DNA of 33,046 nucleotides from an uncultured Winogradskyella sp. (GCF_937958655.1 NZ_CALGNH010000036.1:1-33046); one strand, 5' to 3'. Shown: positions 16,582 to 24,522, counted from the first letter of the stretch. Numbers and translations: made by a program. Notes: generated by a model not told the origin, from the sequence alone.

Positions 16582-18033
16582 ATGGAAGAAATAACGTATA
16601 AAGGGGATTTTGAAATTGAGAACATTCCGTCACTCAAAGATAAAGCCTTAAGAATTAATCTTAACAGAGACATTTACGGCACATTTGCAGAGATTGGCGC
16701 AGGCCAAGAAACTGTGCGTCAGTTTTTTAGAGCAGGTGGTGCATCTGGCACTATAGCTAAAGCTATGTCCGCTTACGACAAAAACTTTAGTGATGCTATC
16801 TATGGCATAGAAAATGACAAACGCTACGTTACTGAAGCTAGACTACGTAAAATGCTGGTGCATGAAGTCAACTTAATGGAAGAGCGTATCCCTAGAGATA
16901 ATAATCCTAATAAGATTTTTTTTACCTATGCTAATACTGTGGCAACCATTGATTTTGCGAAAAAATACAAAGGTCATGGATGGGTTGGTATTCGCTTTCA
17001 GGTAGAACCTAAAGGAGCATATAACGAAATTGTAATTCATATTCGCTTTAAAGAAAATGATGCAAGATTACAGCAAGAAACACTAGGTAAACTAGGCACT
17101 AATTTAATTTATGGTGCCTTTTACAAATACAACCAGCCTAGAAAGTTACTACGCTATCTTTACGACCATTTAGAAAAAGATCAGTTAGAAATAGATACCA
17201 TAAATTTTTCTGGTCCTGTTTTTAGAGATGTTGACAACCGTTTAATGAGTCTTCAGCTCGTTAAAAATGGAATGACCGATGCCGTAATGTTTGCACCAGA
17301 TGGCAATAACGTCTTACCTGCAAGAGTACTCTACAAAAAAAATATTTTAGCTTTAAGAGGAAGTTTTAGACCTGTAACAAAGGTGAATATGGACATGTTA
17401 GAGAAGTCCTACGAAATGTTCATTAAAGAAAATAAGGTTAACAAAGACAAAACACAGGTTATTTTTGAGGTTACCTTGTCTAACCTGCGTGCCGAAGGAG
17501 AAATTGACGAGCAAGATTTTATGGACAGAGCCAAATTGCTTTGCTCCTTAGGGCAAACTGTGCTTATCTCCAACTTTCAAGAATATTACAAACTCGTTGA
17601 GTATTTTTCGCAATATTCTAAAAACAGAATGGGTCTAGCCTTAGGCGTTAACAACCTAGTAGATATTTTTGACGAAAAATATTACCGCCATTTAAGTGGT
17701 GGTATTTTAGAAGCCTTTGGTAAATTATTCTACAAAGATCTTAGAGTATACCTTTATCCAATGGAAAATAAGGATGGTAGCTTAACCACTAGCGAAAATC
17801 TTAAGGTTCACCCTAGAATGAAAGAACTTTATAAATTCTTTAAATATAATGGTAAAGTTGTAGATATTAACGATTTTGATAAATCTATACTATCTGTTTT
17901 CTCTAGAACCGTTCTTAAAATGATTGCAAACGGAGAAAACGGTTGGGAAGTTATGCTACCAGAAGGTGTTGCTAAGATTATTAAAGAAAAGAGTTTATTT
18001 GGCTGCGAAACTGAAGAGGTTGTGCATAAATAG
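16582..18033 (+). CDS. Conserved protein of unknown function (GAGQE family)
   Basis: A 483-residue soluble protein beginning MEEITYKGDFEIENI. The strongly conserved part is near the N-terminus: IYGTFAEIGAGQETVRQFFRAGGASGTIAKAMSAY is recognisable from proteins across Bacteroidota and Proteobacteria, which databases variously label nicotinate-nucleotide adenylyltransferase or TonB-dependent receptor. Neither label is supported here: there is no HxGH nucleotidyltransferase motif, no signal peptide, no plug domain and no beta-barrel. The function is unknown. It is a monocistronic gene with its own promoter and terminator. The ATG at 16582 is chosen because the earlier TTG lies in the promoter. 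Confidence 0.85.
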   Translation: MEEITYKGDFEIENIPSLKDKALRINLNRDIYGTFAEIGAGQETVRQFFRAGGASGTIAKAMSAYDKNFSDAIYGIENDKRYVTEARLRKMLVHEVNLMEERIPRDNNPNKIFFTYANTVATIDFAKKYKGHGWVGIRFQVEPKGAYNEIVIHIRFKENDARLQQETLGKLGTNLIYGAFYKYNQPRKLLRYLYDHLEKDQLEIDTINFSGPVFRDVDNRLMSLQLVKNGMTDAVMFAPDGNNVLPARVLYKKNILALRGSFRPVTKVNMDMLEKSYEMFIKENKVNKDKTQVIFEVTLSNLRAEGEIDEQDFMDRAKLLCSLGQTVLISNFQEYYKLVEYFSQYSKNRMGLALGVNNLVDIFDEKYYRHLSGGILEAFGKLFYKDLRVYLYPMENKDGSLTTSENLKVHPRMKELYKFFKYNGKVVDINDFDKSILSVFSRTVLKMIANGENGWEVMLPEGVAKIIKEKSLFGCETEEVVHK

Positions 18034-18050
18034 CACGCCTATTCGTTGTA

Positions 18051-18097
18051 AAAAAGCGACCTTTTTGTAAGTTTATTAAACAAAAAAGGTCGCTTTT
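18051..18097. terminator. Bidirectional terminator between convergent genes
   Basis: A-run plus GCGACC and a T-run pair with A-run plus GGTCGC and TTTT around a short AT-rich loop. It separates the GAGQE-family gene and bcp. Confidence 0.85.
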
Positions 18098-18116
18098 ATT
18101 ATTACATAACTCAAAA

Positions 18117-18572
18117 TTAATTACTTAGAATTTGATCCGTATGTGCTTTGGTTTTAACCTTTGTAATTACGTTTTCTAAAACACCATCTTCATCAATTAC
18201 AAACGTTGTTCTGTGAATGCCGTCATATTCTTTACCCATAAACTTCTTAGGACCCCAAACACCAAAAGCTTCAATTACAGATTTATCCTCGTCTGCCAAT
18301 AAGGGATACTGAAAACCATATTTGTTTTTAAAATTAGACTGACGCTTTGCACTGTCCGCACTAACACCTAAAATTTCGTAACCTTGGGATTGAAATTTTT
18401 CAAAATTATCGTTTAAATTACAAGCTTCTGCAGTACAACCAGGCGTACTTGCTTTTGGATAAAAGAAAACAACAAGTTTTTTCCCTTTGTAATCCGTTAA
18501 ATTTACTGTATTTCCGTCTTGGTCTAATGCTGAAAAATCTGGTGCTTTATCACCTACTTTTAAATGCGTCAT
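18117..18572 (-). CDS. bcp: Thioredoxin-dependent thiol peroxidase (Bcp peroxiredoxin)
   Basis: A 151-residue cytoplasmic peroxiredoxin of the BCP/PrxQ group that reduces hydrogen peroxide and organic hydroperoxides with thioredoxin. The peroxidatic cysteine is C46 in YPKASTPGCTAEAC and the resolving cysteine C51 lies five residues later, the usual PrxQ spacing. The start MTHLKVGDKAPDF and the end are normal. It is transcribed divergently from the endonuclease III gene, with overlapping promoter elements between them, so an oxidative-stress defence gene and a repair gene share one control region. Confidence 0.95.
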   Translation of the reverse strand: MTHLKVGDKAPDFSALDQDGNTVNLTDYKGKKLVVFFYPKASTPGCTAEACNLNDNFEKFQSQGYEILGVSADSAKRQSNFKNKYGFQYPLLADEDKSVIEAFGVWGPKKFMGKEYDGIHRTTFVIDEDGVLENVITKVKTKAHTDQILSN

Positions 18573-18580
18573 AATTACTT

Positions 18581-18602
18581 TAATTTTGTTTCAACAAAAA
18601 TA
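18581..18602. promoter_or_regulatory. Back-to-back promoters of bcp and nth
   Basis: Plus-strand TAATTTTG (18581-18588) serves nth and minus-strand TATTTTTG (18602-18595) serves bcp. Each has a TTTT element 19 bp upstream. The two minus-7 boxes are six bases apart and their minus-33 elements lie inside the opposite gene, so polymerases would compete. Confidence 0.5.
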
Positions 18603-18608
18603 CAATGT

Positions 18609-19265
18609 ATGACCAAGCAAGAAAAGGTGCAATTTGTTATAAATACGTTAAAGGAATTTTACCCAGAAATACCTATTCCACTAGACCATAAAGACCCTTA
18701 CACCCTATTAATTGCGGTTTTAATGTCTGCACAGAGTACCGACGTGCGTGTTAATCAAATAACACCACTATTATTTGAAAGAGCAGACAATCCTTATGAT
18801 ATGATTAAGCTAAGCGTTGAAGAGATTCGAGAAATAATAAAACCCGTAGGGCTATCTCCAATGAAAAGTAAAGGTATCTATGGTTTGTCTCATATTCTTA
18901 TAGACAAACACAATGGTAAAGTTCCACAAACTTATGAAGCATTAGAGGCTTTACCTGCCGTAGGCCATAAAACAGCAGCAGTTGTACTCTCTCAAGCCTT
19001 TGGTATGCCTGCATTTCCTGTAGATACACATATTCATCGGTTGATGTACCGTTGGAATTTAACTAATGGTAAAAATGTGGTACAAACCGAAAAAGATGCT
19101 AAGCGCCTATTCCCAAAAGAACTTTGGAATGATTTACACTTACAAATTATTTGGTATGGCCGAGAATACTCTCCTGCACGCGGTTGGGATTTAGACAAAG
19201 ACATTATTACTAAGACTATTGGCAGAAAATCGGTTTTAGAGGATTATTATAAAAAGAAGAAATAG
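18609..19265 (+). CDS. nth: Endonuclease III family DNA glycosylase without Fe-S cysteines
   Basis: A 218-residue base-excision repair glycosylase/AP lyase for oxidised pyrimidines. The helix-hairpin-helix LPAVGHKTA (115-123) carries catalytic K121, and PVDTHIHR carries catalytic D139. The C-terminal 4Fe-4S loop (C-x6-C-x2-C-x5-C in classic Nth) is missing: the region after IIWYGREYSPARGWDLDK has no cysteine, and the whole protein has none when started here. An alternative start at 18564 would add 15 residues (MRHNYFNFVSTKIQC) but overlaps bcp and the minus-7 box at 18581, so ATG 18609 is preferred. It is divergent from bcp. Confidence 0.9.
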   Translation: MTKQEKVQFVINTLKEFYPEIPIPLDHKDPYTLLIAVLMSAQSTDVRVNQITPLLFERADNPYDMIKLSVEEIREIIKPVGLSPMKSKGIYGLSHILIDKHNGKVPQTYEALEALPAVGHKTAAVVLSQAFGMPAFPVDTHIHRLMYRWNLTNGKNVVQTEKDAKRLFPKELWNDLHLQIIWYGREYSPARGWDLDKDIITKTIGRKSVLEDYYKKKK

Positions 19266-19353
19266 GAATTATTTTCTGTCTTGCTAATAAACCCAACCCT
19301 TAATCGTTTCGTCACTAAAGTTATTAAACGTAAGAGACTATACCCAAGAAGGG

Positions 19354-19377
19354 AAATTTAAAAATTTAAAAATTTAA
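19354..19377. repeat. Phased A/T tract, 10-bp period
   Basis: AAATTT blocks recur every 10 bp, one helical turn, which predicts intrinsic DNA curvature. It is directly followed by a hexamer array. Confidence 0.6.
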
Positions 19378-19378
19378 T

Positions 19379-19420
19379 TTCAATTTCGTCTTCGGCTTCG
19401 ATTTCAACTTCATTTTCGGT
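19379..19420. repeat. Seven tandem TTCNNY hexamers
   Basis: Seven consecutive 6-base units begin with TTC (AAT, GTC, GGC, GAT, AAC, ATT and GGT as second halves). They lie between nth and the lipoprotein gene, outside any supported frame. Read on the other strand the array would encode alternating Glu, but no start codon serves that frame. Confidence 0.65.
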
Positions 19421-19454
19421 ACAATTCTTGTTGCTTTTGAGGAAACTACCAATT

Positions 19455-20006
19455 ATGAAAAACTTAATCGCTATAGCTTTATTAATAGTAGCAACGTCCT
19501 GTATTCCTTATAAAATCGCTCCTAAATTTAAGGACAAAGGTTATAAAATAGTAAGAGGTCAAAAATTTAAGCGCACACTGCCAAATGAAACCTCTTACAT
19601 TTTTAAAGACCCAAAAGATGCTAATGAGTTTTACAATTATCTAAACACTAAATACAGCCTTAACCATACTAATGTTGGATTAAACACTCCAATAACCATT
19701 GAGAATAATAAGTATACGCTAAGCTATTATGAAGCTGAGCGCAGCGATGAAATCGCAAATATAGGTTTAGTGGCTACAGATCTTGTACTCAAAGAAAAAA
19801 CAGGCATTACCGCCTTTGAGGACAACTATTCATCCCGAAAAGGCCACTGGTATATTGTGATAACTTTGCACGATGAAAATTTAAATAATGGTTTGTTAGA
19901 AAATCACCCAAAGTATAAAGAACTAGTTCAGTTTTTAAAAAAACTACAGAAAGAATACCTCAATACCTTTAATTATGAAGAATTATTATTCATAAAAAAA
20001 TCCTGA
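19455..20006 (+). CDS. Small lipoprotein of unknown function
   Basis: A 183-residue lipoprotein beginning MKNLIAIALLIVATSC with lipobox cysteine C16, so exported and lipidated. The upstream TTG at 19428 would place nine extra residues before the signal and is rejected. The mature part has no recognised domain. It is lysine-rich, with a patch YIFKDPKDANEFYNYLNTKY and a late HWYIVITLHD strand. Its stop lies within the following hairpin. It is a single gene, preceded by the curved tract and hexamer array, which may carry its control region. Confidence 0.75.
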   Translation: MKNLIAIALLIVATSCIPYKIAPKFKDKGYKIVRGQKFKRTLPNETSYIFKDPKDANEFYNYLNTKYSLNHTNVGLNTPITIENNKYTLSYYEAERSDEIANIGLVATDLVLKEKTGITAFEDNYSSRKGHWYIVITLHDENLNNGLLENHPKYKELVQFLKKLQKEYLNTFNYEELLFIKKS

Positions 20007-20025
20007 TGCCTAACATCAGGATTTT
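19997..20025. terminator. Bidirectional terminator
   Basis: A perfect 12-bp stem AAAATCCTGATG and CATCAGGATTTT around CCTAA. It ends the lipoprotein gene and, on the other strand, the sigma-factor transcript. Confidence 0.88.
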
Positions 20026-20032
20026 AACTAAT

Positions 20033-20176
20033 CTAATTTAGAAGTGCTTCAAACTTCAATTTATTATAATCTATAACACGTAAAGCCTTAGAATAATTAA
20101 GAAGAAAACTAATAGTTTCGTCTTTGGGTTTTAGGTTTTCATTTTTTGGGGTAGCGTTAGAGTAAATTTTTTCCAT
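20033..20176 (-). CDS. 47-residue microprotein downstream of ECF sigma factor
   Basis: Minus-strand frame from ATG 20176-20174 to TAG 20035-20033, starting MEKIYSNATPKNENLKPKDE and ending with ISFLLNYSKALRVIDYNKL and a short amphipathic tail. The ISFLLNYSKALRV block resembles tiny flavobacterial proteins I recall in this context, usually annotated as hypothetical. It starts 57 bases after the sigma-factor stop and ends eight bases before the shared terminator, so it is the last gene of that transcript. A role as a sigma-factor partner is possible from position alone. No membrane helix and no anti-sigma motif are visible. Confidence 0.68.
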   Translation of the reverse strand: MEKIYSNATPKNENLKPKDETISFLLNYSKALRVIDYNKLKFEALLN

Positions 20177-20233
20177 ATTTAGAATTAATGGGTTAGTATA
20201 TGGTAAAAACGTCTCTTAAAACACTTTATTGTA

Positions 20234-20818
20234 TCAATTGGTTAATACTATATTATTTTGCTCAATTACTTTACGCATATTAATGAGCGCATAACGCATT
20301 CTACCCAGTGCTGTATTAATACTCACACCTGTTCGTTCTGAGATTTCTTTAAAGCTCATATCTTGGTACATACGCATAACAAGTACTTGTTTTTGATCTT
20401 CAGGAAGCTCTTCTATAACACGTCTTACGTCAGATTCTACTTGGTCTTTAATCATACTTTTTTCCGCATTTAAACTAGAATCACTTAGGACGGAAAAGAT
20501 GCTAAACTCGCCTGCATTATCAAATTTGGGCATTCTGTTAGTCTTTCTAAAATGATCTATTACCAAATTATGAGCTATCCGCATTACCCAAGGTAAAAAT
20601 TTACCTTCCTCATTATACTTGCCGCGCTTTAATGTTCTAATCACCTTAATAAAGGTATCCTGAAAAATATCTTCAGTAACGTCTCTATCAAATACCTTAG
20701 AATAAATAAAACTGTAAATTTTTTGTTTGTGTCTACCGATTAATACCGAAAGTGCATTTTCATTACCGTTAATGTAGTTGCTAACTAACTCTGCGTCTAG
20801 GATAAGTTCTTTATTCAT
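20234..20818 (-). CDS. ECF-type RNA polymerase sigma factor
   Basis: A 194-residue sigma-70-family factor with region 2 (IYSFIYSKVFDRDVTEDIFQ through IKVIRTL, then FLPWVMRIAHNLVIDHFRK) and region 4 with its helix-turn-helix (MSFKEISERTGVSINTALGR). Region 3 is absent, as in ECF factors. The ATG at 20818-20816 gives MNKELILDAELV, and the longer frame from 20860 adds an unlikely hydrophobic lead. No anti-sigma factor gene with a membrane helix follows. Only a 47-residue microgene does, so regulation differs from classic ECF pairs. The upstream region is shared with uvrA and contains a perfect dyad. Confidence 0.92.
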   Translation of the reverse strand: MNKELILDAELVSNYINGNENALSVLIGRHKQKIYSFIYSKVFDRDVTEDIFQDTFIKVIRTLKRGKYNEEGKFLPWVMRIAHNLVIDHFRKTNRMPKFDNAGEFSIFSVLSDSSLNAEKSMIKDQVESDVRRVIEELPEDQKQVLVMRMYQDMSFKEISERTGVSINTALGRMRYALINMRKVIEQNNIVLTN

Positions 20819-20976
20819 AATTATTACTCTTAGTAGTAAGAAGCAAGGGCTTCTTAGCAAGGGGTTAAAGTTTTCTAAAAGTAAAATTATGCGATACGCA
20901 GGTGTATTTTATTGTTTATAACAATTACAATATAACAACAATCATTCCATAAAAACAAAAAAAACTACTAAATTTT

Positions 20977-20999
20977 AACATTTTATCGGCTAAAATGTT
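20977..20999. promoter_or_regulatory. Perfect inverted repeat upstream of uvrA
   Basis: Arms AACATTTTA and TAAAATGTT flank TCGGC, a 23-bp dyad with two-turn geometry typical of dimeric repressor operators. It abuts the minus-33 region of the uvrA promoter and lies 160 bp upstream of the sigma-factor gene. No T tract follows, so it is not a terminator. Confidence 0.6.
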
Positions 21000-21001
21000 C
21001 C

Positions 21002-21032
21002 TTTTATAGATAAAATAGATGTAGTATCTTTG
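21002..21032 (+). promoter_or_regulatory. uvrA promoter
   Basis: TATCTTTG (21025-21032) matches TAnnTTTG, with a TTTT minus-33 element 19 bp upstream. The leader to the ATG is short, about 18 bases. Confidence 0.6.
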
Positions 21033-21056
21033 CCTAATTAGAACCATAAACACTCA

Positions 21057-23846
21057 ATGAGCACTACTACTCTAGACGTAAACCCAAAGGAAAATATTAT
21101 AATTAAAGGTGCTAAACTGCATAATTTAAAAAATGTTGATGTTGTTATACCAAGAAATAAATTAGTTGTTATTACTGGGCTTTCGGGTTCTGGCAAGTCT
21201 AGTTTAGCCTTTGATACTTTATATGCGGAAGGCCAAAGACGTTATGTTGAGAGCTTAAGTAGTTATGCGCGCCAATTTTTGGGAAGACTTAACAAACCTA
21301 AAGTAGATTACATTAAAGGTATTGCACCAGCTATTGCCATTGAACAAAAAGTTAATTCTACAAACCCGCGCTCAACAGTTGGTACAACGACTGAAATTTA
21401 TGACTATTTAAAGTTATTATTTGCACGCATTGGTAAGACCTTCTCTCCTATTTCTGGCGAAGAAGTAAAAAAACATAGAGTAACGGATGTTGTCGATTAT
21501 ATTTCAAAATTTGAAAGCGGTTCTAAATTATTACTACTCGCCCCAATCCAACTAGAAGAAGGTAGAACTGTTGAAAACAAATTACAAACGCTTTTACAAC
21601 AAGGTTATGCACGTATTAAATACCAAGACAACGTACGTCGTATAGATGATGCATTACAAGAAAACATAAAATCAGACAAGGATTTATACTTAGTCGTAGA
21701 TAGAATAATTTATAAAGACGATGACGATTTTCGTAACCGATTGGCAGATGCTGTTGAAACTTCTTTTTTTGAAGGTGTAGGCACTTGTATCGTAGAAGCT
21801 TTAAAAGACAACACGCAAAAGACCTTTAATAACCGTTTTGAATTAGATGGTATCACTTTTCTTGAGCCAAACGCACATCTTTTTAGCTTTAACAATCCTT
21901 ATGGAGCCTGCTCAAAATGTGAAGGTTATGGTGATGTTATCGGTATCGATGATGATTTGGTAATACCCAATACAGCCCTATCTATTTACGAAAACGCAAT
22001 TTTTCCGTGGCGAGGCGAAAGTATGAGTTGGTATAGAGACCAATTGGTAAATAATTCGCACAAGTTTAACTTTCCGATACATAAACCTTATTTTGAATTA
22101 AGCGATAAGCATAAAGCCTTAATCTGGTCTGGTAACACATATTTTGAAGGCTTAGACAGCTTCTTTGCTGAGCTAGAATCTAAAGCCTATAAGATTCAGA
22201 ATCGTGTAATGCTATCTCGTTATCGCGGTAAAACCAAATGTAATGTTTGTAAAGGCAAACGCTTAAGAGAAGAAGCCAGTTATGTTAAAATAAATGGATA
22301 TACCATTACAGATTTGGTAGATTTACCATTAAATGAATTGTCTTCATTCTTCAAAGCACTAGAACTTAATACATACGATTCTAAAATTGCCAAACGCTTA
22401 TTGACCGAAATTAATACCAGATTAGAATTCTTATCTAATGTAGGATTAAATTACCTCACCTTAAACAGAAGATCTAATACCCTTTCTGGCGGAGAAAGTC
22501 AGCGTATTAATTTAGCAACATCACTAGGCAGTAGTCTTGTAGGCTCAATGTATATATTAGATGAGCCAAGTATTGGGTTGCATCCTAAAGATACCGAACG
22601 GTTAATCGAGGTTTTAAAATCTTTACGAGATTTAGGCAATACCGTTATTGTTGTAGAGCACGACGAGGATATTATGAAAGCTGCTGATGAAATTATTGAT
22701 ATTGGCCCAGAGGCAGGCACTTTTGGAGGCGAAGTCGTTGCTACAGGTAAATTTAAAGATATCCTATCCTCAGATACATTAACCGCAAAGTACCTTAATG
22801 GCAAACTAGAGATTGAGGTCCCAGCAAAACGTAGAACATCTAAATACCATATAGACATTGTTGGTGCTCGGGAAAATAATCTAAAAAACATAGACGTTAC
22901 TTTTCCACTGCAAATGTTGACGGTAGTTACAGGAGTTTCTGGTAGCGGAAAAAGTACATTAATTAAAAAGATTTTATTTCCTGTTATACAAAAAAAACTT
23001 ACCGGGTTTAGCGATAAAGCTGGTCAGTTTACTGAAATAAAAGGTAATTATAGTACCATTAAGCATGTGGAATTTGTAGACCAAAATCCTATTGGGCGTT
23101 CTTCGCGTTCTAATCCGGTGACTTATATTAAAGCTTACGACGATATTCGCGCCTTATTCGCAGCACAAAAACTGAGTAAAATACGCAACTATGCTGCCAA
23201 GCATTTTAGTTTTAATGTAGATGGTGGTCGTTGCGAAACTTGTAAAGGCGAAGGTGAAGTTACTATAGAGATGCAGTTTATGGCCGATGTACATTTAACC
23301 TGCGATACTTGTAACGGAAAACGCTTTAAAAAAGAAGTACTCGAAGTTAATTTTGAAGGTAAATCCATTGCCGATCTTCTTAATATGACAATTGATGATG
23401 CTATTGATTTCTTTAAAACACATACGCAAACTAAAATACAAAATAAGCTACAACCTTTACAAGATGTAGGTTTGGGCTATGTTACTTTAGGTCAGTCATC
23501 CTCTACCCTTTCTGGTGGTGAAGCACAACGTATAAAATTGGCAACCTTTTTAGGTAAAGGCAGTAAAAGCGATAACGCCCTCTTTATCTTTGATGAACCT
23601 ACGACTGGGCTTCATTTTCATGATATACAAAAGCTGCTAAAATCTTTTCAGGCATTAATTGCAAAAGGCCATTCTATAATTGTAATTGAGCATAATATAG
23701 ATTTAATTAAATGTGCAGATTACATCATTGATCTAGGACCAGAAGGTGGAAAACATGGTGGAAAACTCGTAGCATTTGGTACACCAGAAGACATTGTTTC
23801 TAATAAAAAATCGGTTACTGGGAAATACCTACAAGACAAATTATAA
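21057..23846 (+). CDS. uvrA: UvrA, excinuclease ABC subunit A
   Basis: A 929-residue damage-recognition ATPase of nucleotide-excision repair that loads UvrB onto lesions. Two ABC modules are visible: Walker A GLSGSGKSS (41-49) and GVSGSGKST (626-634), signatures LSGGESQRI and LSGGEAQRI, and Walker B LDEPSIGLHP and FDEPTTGLHF. The N-terminal half has GACSKCEG (C285, C288) and CNVCKG (C395, C398). The usual preceding FxCPxCG pair is replaced by FELDGITF. The C-terminal zinc module (CETCKGEG and CDTCNGKRF) is intact. I recall this arrangement from other flavobacterial UvrA proteins. It has its own promoter with an adjacent dyad. The next gene starts two bases after the stop. Confidence 0.96.
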   Translation: MSTTTLDVNPKENIIIKGAKLHNLKNVDVVIPRNKLVVITGLSGSGKSSLAFDTLYAEGQRRYVESLSSYARQFLGRLNKPKVDYIKGIAPAIAIEQKVNSTNPRSTVGTTTEIYDYLKLLFARIGKTFSPISGEEVKKHRVTDVVDYISKFESGSKLLLLAPIQLEEGRTVENKLQTLLQQGYARIKYQDNVRRIDDALQENIKSDKDLYLVVDRIIYKDDDDFRNRLADAVETSFFEGVGTCIVEALKDNTQKTFNNRFELDGITFLEPNAHLFSFNNPYGACSKCEGYGDVIGIDDDLVIPNTALSIYENAIFPWRGESMSWYRDQLVNNSHKFNFPIHKPYFELSDKHKALIWSGNTYFEGLDSFFAELESKAYKIQNRVMLSRYRGKTKCNVCKGKRLREEASYVKINGYTITDLVDLPLNELSSFFKALELNTYDSKIAKRLLTEINTRLEFLSNVGLNYLTLNRRSNTLSGGESQRINLATSLGSSLVGSMYILDEPSIGLHPKDTERLIEVLKSLRDLGNTVIVVEHDEDIMKAADEIIDIGPEAGTFGGEVVATGKFKDILSSDTLTAKYLNGKLEIEVPAKRRTSKYHIDIVGARENNLKNIDVTFPLQMLTVVTGVSGSGKSTLIKKILFPVIQKKLTGFSDKAGQFTEIKGNYSTIKHVEFVDQNPIGRSSRSNPVTYIKAYDDIRALFAAQKLSKIRNYAAKHFSFNVDGGRCETCKGEGEVTIEMQFMADVHLTCDTCNGKRFKKEVLEVNFEGKSIADLLNMTIDDAIDFFKTHTQTKIQNKLQPLQDVGLGYVTLGQSSSTLSGGEAQRIKLATFLGKGSKSDNALFIFDEPTTGLHFHDIQKLLKSFQALIAKGHSIIVIEHNIDLIKCADYIIDLGPEGGKHGGKLVAFGTPEDIVSNKKSVTGKYLQDKL

Positions 23847-23848
23847 AT

Positions 23849-24508
23849 ATGGATTTGCCAGAAGGTTTTCATAAAGAAGTTATTGAGGCTAGAGAAAGTA
23901 ATACTAACAACGTTAGTCATATTAACGATTTAGTATCAACCGAACCTCTTAATCCTGGTGGTGCAAGTTTTAAAACAAACGTTTTAATTAAAGCATCACC
24001 TAGTAAATATATTTACAAACCCTATATAGGTGTTGCCCTGTTTTGCTTTATGTTTTTTGCTTTAGGCTTAGGACTTTTATTTTTTGCCTTTTTTCCATTT
24101 TCTGGTGATTCTATAAATGCTAGTTGGGCTATAATTGCAGTTGGTCTTATATTTATGTTAGTAGCTAGCTTTATGTTTTACAGTTTTTATAAACCACGAG
24201 TTTTTGATAAACAGCTAGGCTTATACTATAGTACTTATAATTTTAAATTATATTCTTCAAATCGAAAAAATTCTAACGATTATATAAAACTTAATAGAAT
24301 CGAGGCACTACAAATTATTGGTGAGCACGTTAAAAGTGATAATGGCTCGTATAAAAGTTTTGAACTCAACTTAGTATTAGACGATAACTCCCGAAAAAAT
24401 GTAATTGACCACGGCAATTTAAAATCTATTATTGATGATGCACATACGTTAAGTGAGTTTTTAAATGTTCCTATATGGCACGCAAAGTCCTCTAGCGTTG
24501 TTTTCTGA
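23849..24508 (+). CDS. Two-helix membrane protein of unknown function
   Basis: A 219-residue protein starting two bases after the uvrA stop, so translationally linked to it. About 55 polar residues lead to two membrane helices (VALFCFMFFALGLGLLFFAF and WAIIAVGLIFMLVASFMFYS) joined by a short loop. The last 110 residues form a soluble domain with strands such as RIEALQIIGEHV and FELNLVLDDNSRKNVIDHGN. That part resembles PH-like or bacterial YcxB-type folds only in outline. No catalytic motif is visible. Confidence 0.78.
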   Translation: MDLPEGFHKEVIEARESNTNNVSHINDLVSTEPLNPGGASFKTNVLIKASPSKYIYKPYIGVALFCFMFFALGLGLLFFAFFPFSGDSINASWAIIAVGLIFMLVASFMFYSFYKPRVFDKQLGLYYSTYNFKLYSSNRKNSNDYIKLNRIEALQIIGEHVKSDNGSYKSFELNLVLDDNSRKNVIDHGNLKSIIDDAHTLSEFLNVPIWHAKSSSVVF

Positions 24509-24522
24509 ATTAAATAAAAGGA

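Noticed and set aside
18564..18608. Longer start for endonuclease III
   Set aside because: It would overlap bcp and include the TAATTTTG promoter box; the ATG at 18609 gives the usual family start.
19354..19420. CRISPR-like array
   Set aside because: The 6-bp units have no spacers and no cas genes are present.
19379..19460. Minus-strand frame encoding alternating Glu residues
   Set aside because: No start codon in frame and overlap with the lipoprotein signal region; treated as a DNA repeat.
22499..22891. A 130-codon minus-strand frame
   Set aside because: Antisense shadow inside uvrA with no start context or domain.
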